A stretch of 64,000 nt of DNA, from assembly GCA_900240875.1 (NCBI GenBank), contig OESE01000220.1, forward strand, positions 868,001 through 932,000, written 5' to 3'. Of this stretch, positions 57,564 to 64,000 are shown in pieces. The notes below the pieces were generated by a model. That model saw only the letters and a list, made by a program, of their open reading frames with translations, made no database searches and was not told where the DNA came from. The translations under genes and the position numbers were made by a program. Position 1 is the stretch's first letter, and every line of letters starts with the position of its first letter. This DNA is from Crithidia expoeki (Eukaryota > Euglenozoa > Kinetoplastea > Trypanosomatida > Trypanosomatidae).

Positions 57564-58368
57564 AGCGCAGGAGCTTAGAAGTGTCTTATCCGAAACGCAA
57601 GCAGGTAGAATTAGGCAACGGTAGACAAGGAAACGGGAAAGAAAAGGGCTGAAACGACGGTCACAGACCGACACAGCTGCCGATACAGAGTACAGCATCA
57701 TATAAGCACTTCAAGTGCACCGTTGAAATCTCTTTTCTCATGCACAGAAACTCACAATGTAACTTCACCGGTGTTGGCCTCTTTACCGATATCCCCACCG
57801 CTGCTATGCGCTTCTACGCTACTCAGCGTGAAGACCCTGCATTTTCACATCTTTAGAAAAACTGCTCTTTACCAAGCATCTTTTTGCACATAAGTACAAA
57901 AAAGCAGGTTTAGTACGTGTTTCGGATCTTTCTAATTGGACATGCAATGCAATGAAACAAATACTTTGGATATGAAGAGAAAGACAGACAAACACACTTG
58001 TCGTGGCGTGAATAAAATGACAAGCCACAAAAGCAGATGAGAGTGCCACCTCTTTGGCGTTTGTGGAATCACTTCTGGAAGGATGTGCCTACGGCTACGA
58101 TGCGTAAGCTCCGAAAGAGTCTCTTCTCTCCAAGTCGCTGAAACGAGTGTAGCTGTCTTTAGCTGCGTAGGAGTAAGAACTGAAACACAAAGGAGAAAAA
58201 CAGCACGAAATAAGCTATACTTGTTTGTTTGAGTGCATCGTAGGTGACAAGTGTAAACGCGGGGCGCAGACGTTGTGGATATAGATTAGGACACGCCACA
58301 AGAAAAGTAGAAAATGCAGAGCGCAGTTAGCCAAAAGAGGAAGGAAAAAAAACCAACGAGGTCGGCAT

Positions 58369-59541
58369 TCAGTGGCTGTCTGCGGAGCCCCCTAGCTGCC
58401 GTCGCATCAGGTACACAAAGCCAAACAGTGCCACTACCGTTGACACCATCTGTACATACGCTAGGGACTTCAAGAAGGAGACAGTCGACTGCAGGTGGTC
58501 AATCTCCGCCTGCTGCTCCATCCAGCGGTATCGCAGCGTCTGCAGCTGTGCCTCGCGGGCGGCGATGAGAAGCGCCTTCTCTTCACACATCCACTCTCCC
58601 GTTGCAGCTGCAGCCGTCAGACCACCATTGCGCTTGCCGTCCGCACTGCTGCGGTCACGCATCAAACGGTCCTGGTTTAACATCGTCAAGGCGTGCCGCG
58701 AAGTGCGGGCGATGGTGCGCGTACTACTGAAAACGAGCAGTGTCACGAGAACCGCCAGCACCAAGAGTGCGCCGTGGAAGACGGAGCCGAGGCCGCCGCC
58801 GTCACCACCACCGCCGCCACCATTCTCTGTGTCTTCTGTCTGCGCGGTGGACTTGCTCCTGTCGTCGACCTCCGCCCCTGCAGAGGTGGCCGCGCCGCCG
58901 CAGAACTCCTCGATGATCATGTTCACCATCTGCCGGTACGCCGCCGTCATCTCCTTAATGGCACGCGGCGTGGCGATGTACTGAATAGCGGAGAAAGAGA
59001 TGCTCATCTTGCGGCAATTGCCCCAGATGGCAATGGAACAATTCGCATCAGCGCTCGCGGCAGTGATCTCGATGTACGCCTCCGTGCGAAACGATCCACC
59101 GGCCGGCACGTTGGGTGTCTGCGAGGATATCTGATAGACTAGCATGAGCTTGTTCTCCGGAGTGGTGACGTAGGCAAAACGGTGTGCCTCATGCAGCGGT
59201 GTCGGCGTGTTCGCACGTGGCACCTCGACTAATGTGATGAGGGAAACGAAACGGAACCCGCTGCCGTGGTCGGGGGCGTACTCCCACGCGCCGATCTCTA
59301 GCTTCGACTCGTTGCGTTTGTCATGGTACTTTTTGAGGAATTCCGTGTTGTCTTGGAAGACGTTATCCCACAGTTTTTGTATAGTGAGCCCTTTCAGCGG
59401 CGTTTCGGGCAGCATCACCTTCTTATCCTTGCGAGAAGCAGAGGAGAACATGTTCTGATTGATCTTGCCATCCTTATACTGCTGCTTCGACAAGACTTTA
59501 TCAGCGTTCTCCCCGTTCATGGGTGACAGTGGCTCCGGCAT
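58369..59541 (-). CDS. VASt-domain membrane protein (StART-like lipid transfer)
   Basis: 390 residues. Residues about 45-212 form a VASt domain, the sterol/lipid-carrying StART-like fold of Lam/Ysp (yeast) and GRAMD1/Aster (animals). The opening LTIQKLWDNVFQDNTEFLKK and the IGAWEYAPD block after it match the family. Then come a Gly-rich linker, a TM at about 255-273 (GALLVLAVLVTLLVFSSTR), a coiled coil at about 320-358, and a second TM at about 362-379 (VQMVSTVVALFGFVYLM) near the C-terminus. Family members sit in the ER at membrane contact sites and move sterol. The usual N-terminal GRAM/PH domain is missing; the first 45 residues are polar and may be complete, since the acceptor AG lies only about 35 nt upstream of the ATG. 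Ligand is not evident. Confidence 0.85.
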   Translation of the reverse strand: MPEPLSPMNGENADKVLSKQQYKDGKINQNMFSSASRKDKKVMLPETPLKGLTIQKLWDNVFQDNTEFLKKYHDKRNESKLEIGAWEYAPDHGSGFRFVSLITLVEVPRANTPTPLHEAHRFAYVTTPENKLMLVYQISSQTPNVPAGGSFRTEAYIEITAASADANCSIAIWGNCRKMSISFSAIQYIATPRAIKEMTAAYRQMVNMIIEEFCGGAATSAGAEVDDRSKSTAQTEDTENGGGGGGDGGGLGSVFHGALLVLAVLVTLLVFSSTRTIARTSRHALTMLNQDRLMRDRSSADGKRNGGLTAAAATGEWMCEEKALLIAAREAQLQTLRYRWMEQQAEIDHLQSTVSFLKSLAYVQMVSTVVALFGFVYLMRRQLGGSADSH

Positions 59542-61042
59542 TTTTGAAGAGGCGGAAGGAAGTTTGTTGAGGTGACTAAAGAAGTAAAAGATAGAATTCG
59601 AGATCGAAAGGAAACATGCGGCGGCAAGGACAGGCGACTCGAACTACCTGAACTGCTGCAAGCAAAGTAAAAGGGAGAGAAAAAAGCCAAAGGAGCTAAA
59701 AGGGAACTCAAAAGAAACCACGCGAGAAATCCGCCGAGTACGCGATACGGGAAGAAAAAGAAGAGACAACGTTTTGGTTTCCCTGCCTAAACCGCCTCAA
59801 AAGAAGTGAAAAAGCCGCGATGCGGTTGTGAAGGCCAAAAGATATTTTTTCCTTTACTGTTTTTTTTTTTTGTGTGTGTGTTTGTGTTTGTGTTTGTGTC
59901 GTATCTAAATGTGGAAATGGATGTAGAAGAGGAAATGCGGTTTGTGAAATAAATAAATAAAAACCTGTGTTGTGTTTGCGTTGGAAAGAGCTGTTCTCGC
60001 GTCAACCGCGCGGCGCCTCAAAAGATAATAAATGGTTCAGAGTGTCTTCGTCTAATCCGACAAGAGTGGGAGGCAAGGCTGTAGAAAAGGCTACGTGACA
60101 CGAAGGAACAAAGCGGTGTATGATAGGAAACCCTTGGAAGGCAGAACTCACAGACGGATGTGACAAAACAATTACCGAGATCCTCTTCAGCAATTTTAAG
60201 GAAAGTGTCCAATGAAGTGTTGACAGCTGCAAAGTCGTTTCGTTACAATACAACGAAGGCTCTCCTTTTCCTCCTTTCTTTCAGCCACTTCGACCGATTA
60301 CCTTTTTCCAACTCGAACAGGAAAAAAAAATATATATATACATTTAAGACAAACCAAAAAGCAAACAAAATACGTCGCAGCCGCAGTTTCAAAGAAGGCG
60401 CAACAAAAAGGGTTTGGCGGGAAAAAGCAACAGGCAGAGAGAGAACATGGAAAGAGAATGAACCGTAAGAAGCCTTTGAAGGAAAAGTCTCGGAAGAAAC
60501 ACCCACACAGTATGTCTGAGAAGTGTAGTCAAACGGAGTTTCTACACGTGCAACTAACTACAGAACCGAGCACCTCGTCGTTTACCATTACCTGTGGAAC
60601 CATCAAAATGGTAGCTTGGTAAGTACTGATCATACGAATCAAATAGGCTACGTGTACGCCATAACAGAACGTGGCGCTTCGCCGAATTGAGACACAGCAG
60701 ACCCATGTGCAACAGCATCAACGGACGTACACCCGAGATGTTTCTTTTCTTTTCAGAGTTTCAACTACTTTTTTTTTTCTAAGTTAAAATGATGAAGCTA
60801 GTCACCATTCCAAAAGGAAAATAAAAAAGGATACCACTGAGTTACAATGTCAGAAGAAAGATACTACGCACGCCGTGCAGCCGCAAAGGAAAAAGAATGC
60901 AGGAGCACAGCCGTGGGGGGAATTGACTGTGCACGCGCAAAGAGAACCCTCAATAGCAGCCCCTCTATCCGTCCAAGCCGACGCCTCTGCACGTTTCCTT
61001 CTTCAACCGCACAGCTTCGAGTCGGTGTACAGTCCCAACCAC
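59542..61042. other. Intergenic region
   Basis: 1.5 kb spacer holding the VASt-gene leader and the eL27 3' UTR. A TG / TTTGTG run lies at 59871-59899. Two overlapping minus frames at 60002-60253 and 60018-60212 are noted but not supported. No gene is seen. Confidence 0.6.
59576..59610 (-). promoter_or_regulatory. Spliced-leader acceptor of the VASt gene
   Basis: Minus-strand CCTTTCGATCTCGAATTCTA continues to TCTTTTACTTCTTTAG, with AG at 59577-59576, about 35 nt before the ATG. Inferred. Confidence 0.55.
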
Positions 61043-61447
61043 TTAGAAGCGCAGGCGCTGGAAGAACCACGCACTGCTGCCGGCGTTGTAGCGCGCCTGG
61101 AACACGTGCTTCACAAGCTTCTTCGAGCGGGAACGCTTCGACGCGTCCGACACGTTGATCTTGCCGCGCAGCTCCTTCGACATGTCCACGTTGTAGCGCG
61201 TGGGCAGGAAGTGCTTGTGGTTCACAACACGCAGGAACACGCCGACCTGCGAGCGGCGGGCGATCGTCTGCTTGCTCATCCCGCGCACCACCTTCTTGGG
61301 GTACTTCTTGATGCCGGCGATCAGCGCGCGGCCGTACGGGCGCTCCTTCGTTGCAGCGTCGGAGTTCTGCACGATAACGGCCTTGTGGCCGGCGTAGCGG
61401 CCAGCGGTCACGATCACAACCTTACCGGGCTTCAGGAACTTCGTCAT
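61043..61447 (-). CDS. RPL27: Cytosolic 60S ribosomal protein eL27
   Basis: 134 residues, the normal eL27 length. It begins MTKFLKPGKVVIVTAGRYAG, with the KOW-type loop KPGKVVIV-x4-YAGHKAVIV of the family. RYNVDMSKELRGKINVSDAS and the C-terminal SSAWFFQRLRF (eL27 proteins end in WFF-K-L-R-F) confirm it. It is a structural protein of the large cytosolic subunit. The leader is very short: acceptor AGs lie at 61461-61460 or 61452-61451, only 4 to 12 nt from the ATG, as is common for trypanosomatid ribosomal protein mRNAs. The frame is intact. Confidence 0.98.
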   Translation of the reverse strand: MTKFLKPGKVVIVTAGRYAGHKAVIVQNSDAATKERPYGRALIAGIKKYPKKVVRGMSKQTIARRSQVGVFLRVVNHKHFLPTRYNVDMSKELRGKINVSDASKRSRSKKLVKHVFQARYNAGSSAWFFQRLRF

Positions 61448-61450
61448 TTT

Positions 61451-61485
61451 CTAGTTAGACTTGATCGAAAACGAGAAATAAAGCG
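61451..61485 (-). promoter_or_regulatory. Spliced-leader acceptor of the eL27 gene
   Basis: Minus-strand GCTTTATTTCTCGTTTTCGA, then AGs at 61461-61460 and 61452-61451, 4-12 nt from the ATG. Inferred. Confidence 0.6.
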
Positions 61486-61762
61486 GTGCGGAACGACTCG
61501 GGAGTATTTTCTCTACACAACGAAACGGAATATTCAGGATAATTGTACGATATGGGTGTGCGCGTCAAAAGACGTAAACATGCATGTGTGAGAGGACAGT
61601 TAAAAAAAAAAGTGATCAGTGCATAAGGTGGAAACGTCATCGACTGTAAGCGTTACGGCGGATCAGCAGCGCACTTGACCTACCCAGGCTTGCGAAAGGC
61701 GGTAAGAGCAAGCTCCACCTCAACAACGGCTTCGACGAGCAACATCATGTGCAGCGACACCT

Positions 61763-61963
61763 TCATCGTCCACTTCTGGGATGTCTTTGAAGAACGGCTT
61801 GGACTCTAGCCTTGTCGATGAACACGAAGCGCAAAATAGTACACGGAGACTCACTCTTTTGATTGAAACGCATTGGAAAGACACGTTGCGGCTCTTTAAG
61901 AACAATTTTTTTGAAGGAGGGAAGCACTTTGTTAAGTGAGTCAGCGGCGCCTGATCTTTGCAT
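61763..61963 (-). CDS. Doubtful short ORF, possible gene remnant
   Basis: 66 codons from an ATG. The text reads like a real protein over its length (VLPSFKKIVLKEPQRVFPMR and then ILRFVFIDKARVQ). The pattern hydrophobic-F-K-x2-V, then R-F-V-F-x-D-x-x-x-V-Q, faintly recalls the first half of mitoribosomal protein mS25, but this is weak. Another minus frame overlapping its 3' half (61720-61905, PFFKDIPEVDDEGVAAHDVA) also looks protein-like. The locus may therefore be the remains of a somewhat longer gene, or chance. It sits in the spacer between eL27 and the right-edge gene. Confidence 0.25.
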   Translation of the reverse strand: MQRSGAADSLNKVLPSFKKIVLKEPQRVFPMRFNQKSESPCTILRFVFIDKARVQAVLQRHPRSGR

Positions 61964-62062
61964 CGCGGCTGTTTAAATCAAAGTAAAAACTTGGAGGGGA
62001 ACACATGAACGTAAACAGAATTTCAGAGGACAGGCTCACAAGAGCAACGAACACTCTCATCT

Positions 62063-64000
62063 TCATAGAAGCGACTGGAACAGCCGCTGTTCCATTAAGC
62101 TCAGCCTCCCCCCGTCAACCTTCTCTTTACGCAGTACATGTTGCTTTGCGGCTTCACGCACCGCCTGAATTAGCTGCCACGCTTTCTGCTGCGACGGCGC
62201 AGGAACGTTTGTCTGGAATGCAGAAGAGAGATACTGCTCCGCGTACCACCACACCTGCAACCCGTCCTGGACGCGCAGCGACGCGACATGTTTCTTTACA
62301 AGCCCCAGCATCATTTCCGCATCCACCTCTGACTCGGATACACGATAGAGAGCCAGCGTCATCACATCGAGCAGATGCTGCGGATCGCCGAGCAGCGGCG
62401 CGAGATTTTTTCGGTCCAAGTTTTCCCACAGGCGCTCCAGCTCACGACTGCCACGCAGCGGCAAGGCGTCGAAACGCACCCCACAAGCCAGCTGATTCCA
62501 CAGGAACGTGTTGCATCGCAGCTGCGGCGACGTCGCAATGTCCGTCAGACGCGCACGCAGCTGCTGCTGAACGGTGGCGCACAGCTCCTGAAAAGCCTTC
62601 GTCACTCGGGCCCACTCCTCCGTGCTAAAGGTCCCCCGCGACTGGCCCTCGTCACCGCGGTAGCTGCAGGTGTCAAGCGCTACCGGTGCCATGCCGCCCC
62701 ACACCGCGGAGGCGGGCTGGAAATACTGCTCCACGTACGGCCAATGTAATGTGAGCTGCGTCACGTCGACGAAGAGGGAACGCGAGGTGGCGAGGCGGAG
62801 CCGAAGCGCGCGCATGGCTTGTTCTAAAAGCGACGCCGTTACACCCTTCGATGGCCCGCCGTAGCGACAGAGTGAGGCGACCAACTCAGCGAGCGTAGTA
62901 GGCGACCGCACTGCGTGGAAGGTGAGCACGTGAGGGCTCTTTGTACTGTAGAAGGTCTCTACGTAACCGTGCGTATCCACAGACACCCGTCGTGCCATCT
63001 CGTCTAGCACGTCGGTCGTCGTCGCGTTCGCGTTTTGTCGCAACTCCACGAGGCCATTAAAAGAAAATACCAGCTCCAACATGGAAAGAGTCGATAGTTC
63101 CTCTTTACTTTGGAAGAAGGCGCCCGGCTTGAGGTCCTCTGCACACGGCGCCTTGACCAGCCGTTGCGCGCCAGCCTGACCAAGATACTTCAACAGCAAC
63201 GCTTTTTGCTTGCTGTGCAGTGTTTGCCCGAGCTGCGGCAGGTCTCGCACAACGCCATAGAGGATGTACGGTGAGCGGAGGTGGTGACGGGCCAACACGC
63301 CGAGGACACTGATCTGCTCAAAACTGGTGAGGGTGCGGCCTTTAAGCACCAGCAAGGCGGCATTGTACGGCGCACGTGCCCGGGTGGCCATCTTCGACAT
63401 AGAGACGAGGTAACGCACCAACTGGGCGGTATGCAGGTCCGTTAGCTTGCCCTGCAGAGGTCCTTGAAGCTGAGCGAAGAGGTGCGCCGCAAGCTCGTTG
63501 CGCTCTTTCGCAGACGCTTCCAACATCGCGATGGTGGAACCGGATGTGTGGTCTCTCTCCACCGCTGAGGTCATCGCCAAGGTTTCCTCCGCTCCGGAGG
63601 TTGCTCTTAGGTTGCGCTGCTGCAGCTGCTCTCGTTGTTTCTGCCGCCGCTGCTGCTCCTTTTGTTGCGTGTGGTGCGCCACGACTACCTCATTCAGCAC
63701 TTCGACGACGTCCTTTACACTAAAAATGGTCAGAGAACCTTCCACAAGCCCGCACACGGCGTGGTGTTTGCGGAAAACCACGTCAGTCGAGAGCAAGTTG
63801 CACAGTCCACCATCTCCACTGCCTTTGGCGTACGTGCCACGGTGCTGACTGCAGTATCCGAGGCATCCACCAAAGACGAGTCGTCCGGCTCTAACTCGTC
63901 TGCCGATCCTGGCATGTACAGACGCCAATGAAAAACGAAAGCAGCCACGTGCGCCTGTTCCCGTGGAACAAGTTGATGGAAGTAACGCAAAAGAACTGCG
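62063..64000 (-). CDS. Putative mitochondrial helical-repeat protein, 5' end outside window
   Basis: The stop is at 62063; the frame stays open through the right edge with no in-frame ATG near its start (the longest in-window start is a TTG). The true start therefore lies beyond 64000. About 645 residues are visible. The first part is Arg/Gly-rich (RIGRRVRAGRLVFGGCLG), like an import sequence or its continuation. A low-complexity Gln/Arg stretch follows at about 63600-63680. The rest is a series of amphipathic helices with Leu-rich spacing (LTDLHTAQLVRYLVSMSKMA, FEQISVLGVLARHHLRSPYI, LTFHAVRSPTTLAELVASLC). The order resembles heptatricopeptide or FASTK-type repeats of mitochondrial RNA-handling proteins. 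The RAP domain of that family is not seen. Assignment to mitochondrial RNA metabolism is inference; the exact family is unknown. Confidence 0.65.
   Translation of the reverse strand, partial: RSSFALLPSTCSTGTGARGCFRFSLASVHARIGRRVRAGRLVFGGCLGYCSQHRGTYAKGSGDGGLCNLLSTDVVFRKHHAVCGLVEGSLTIFSVKDVVEVLNEVVVAHHTQQKEQQRRQKQREQLQQRNLRATSGAEETLAMTSAVERDHTSGSTIAMLEASAKERNELAAHLFAQLQGPLQGKLTDLHTAQLVRYLVSMSKMATRARAPYNAALLVLKGRTLTSFEQISVLGVLARHHLRSPYILYGVVRDLPQLGQTLHSKQKALLLKYLGQAGAQRLVKAPCAEDLKPGAFFQSKEELSTLSMLELVFSFNGLVELRQNANATTTDVLDEMARRVSVDTHGYVETFYSTKSPHVLTFHAVRSPTTLAELVASLCRYGGPSKGVTASLLEQAMRALRLRLATSRSLFVDVTQLTLHWPYVEQYFQPASAVWGGMAPVALDTCSYRGDEGQSRGTFSTEEWARVTKAFQELCATVQQQLRARLTDIATSPQLRCNTFLWNQLACGVRFDALPLRGSRELERLWENLDRKNLAPLLGDPQHLLDVMTLALYRVSESEVDAEMMLGLVKKHVASLRVQDGLQVWWYAEQYLSSAFQTNVPAPSQQKAWQLIQAVREAAKQHVLRKEKVDGGRLSLMEQRLFQSLL

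Larger units (their letters stand above)
56401..58368. other. Long non-coding region with structured-RNA candidates
   Basis: About 2 kb without an open frame of note between the VASt gene and the large unknown. It contains a CA-TA microsatellite, three copies of a 68-70 nt unit at 57021-57480 and a 20-bp hairpin at 57500-57563, described separately. A perfect short palindrome, GCACTTCAAGTGC, lies near 57706. GC content through 57000-57800 is higher than in most other spacers of the window. Confidence 0.75.
61448..62062. other. Intergenic region
   Basis: The eL27 leader and the 3' UTR of the right-edge gene, plus the doubtful short ORF at 61763-61963. Confidence 0.6.

Noticed and set aside
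59625-59665. tRNA T-arm-like GTTCGAGTC on the minus strand
   Set aside because: No acceptor, D or anticodon arm could be built around it.
60002-60253. Two overlapping minus frames (83 and 64 codons) in the eL27 3' flank
   Set aside because: Text is partly protein-like (LDEDTLNHLLSFEAP), but they are short, one may not start on ATG, and no family is recognised.
63730-63990. 86-codon minus frame at the right edge
   Set aside because: It opens on TTG, and the other minus frame here is continuous with the long helical-repeat protein and explains the region.

Overview
The window reads as nuclear DNA of a trypanosomatid (Kinetoplastea); the genus cannot be fixed from sequence alone. The evidence is the gene style: about twenty intron-less genes all on the minus strand and head to tail, AT-rich spacers with microsatellites and homopolymers, pyrimidine-rich tracts followed by AG just upstream of most starts (spliced-leader acceptors), and typical trypanosomatid families. 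These include a mitochondrial Fe-SOD, a PIG-S-like GPI-transamidase subunit, an AAAP permease, an NDUFB9-like complex I subunit and long low-complexity coiled-coil proteins. No strand switch, tRNA, rRNA, CRISPR or clear transposon was seen, so the window looks like the inside of one polycistronic unit transcribed from right to left.

Layout in transcription order. At the right edge lies the 3' part of a putative mitochondrial helical-repeat protein (62063 to beyond 64000), then ribosomal protein eL27 (61043-61447) and a VASt-domain lipid-transfer membrane protein (58369-59541). A 2 kb non-coding stretch (56401-58368) holds three copies of a 68-70 nt hairpin RNA-like unit and a separate long hairpin. 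Next come a large mitochondrial-type unknown (53800-56400), an AAAP permease with a long 3' flank (51407-52885), a small unknown (48499-49233), a 2041-residue TARBP1/Trm3-type tRNA ribose methyltransferase (41911-48036), a WW/coiled-coil protein (39040-41238) and a decayed gene (about 37428-38515). They are followed by a long Fe-SOD (34485-35429), the NDUFB9-like LYR protein (32450-33361), a disordered protein with zinc-finger tail (27963-31106), an unknown (25145-27115), a twin-CX9C protein (23934-24332), a WD-repeat protein (21677-22759), a protein with repeated F-x-P modules (17750-20719), the PIG-S-like protein (15764-17074), a tandem AMP-deaminase-like protein (10202-15010), a SAMHD1-type HD phosphohydrolase (7600-9474), a protein with three degenerate cyclic-nucleotide-binding folds (4056-6947), and the 5' part of a disordered basic protein cut by the left edge (1-2616).

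The genes do not form a pathway, as expected where gene order carries little functional information. A loose mitochondrial theme (SOD, complex I, twin-CX9C, two import-type unknowns) and a nucleotide theme (SAMHD1-like, AMPD-like, CNB-like) can be noted. The strongest leads are the triplicated H/ACA-like RNA unit at 57021-57480, whose stem keeps pairing through compensatory changes, and the AMP-deaminase-like protein, in which both catalytic domains have lost most zinc ligands.

Three of the longest minus-strand frames open on GTG or TTG codons; starts here were moved to the first plausible ATG, or off the window where none exists.
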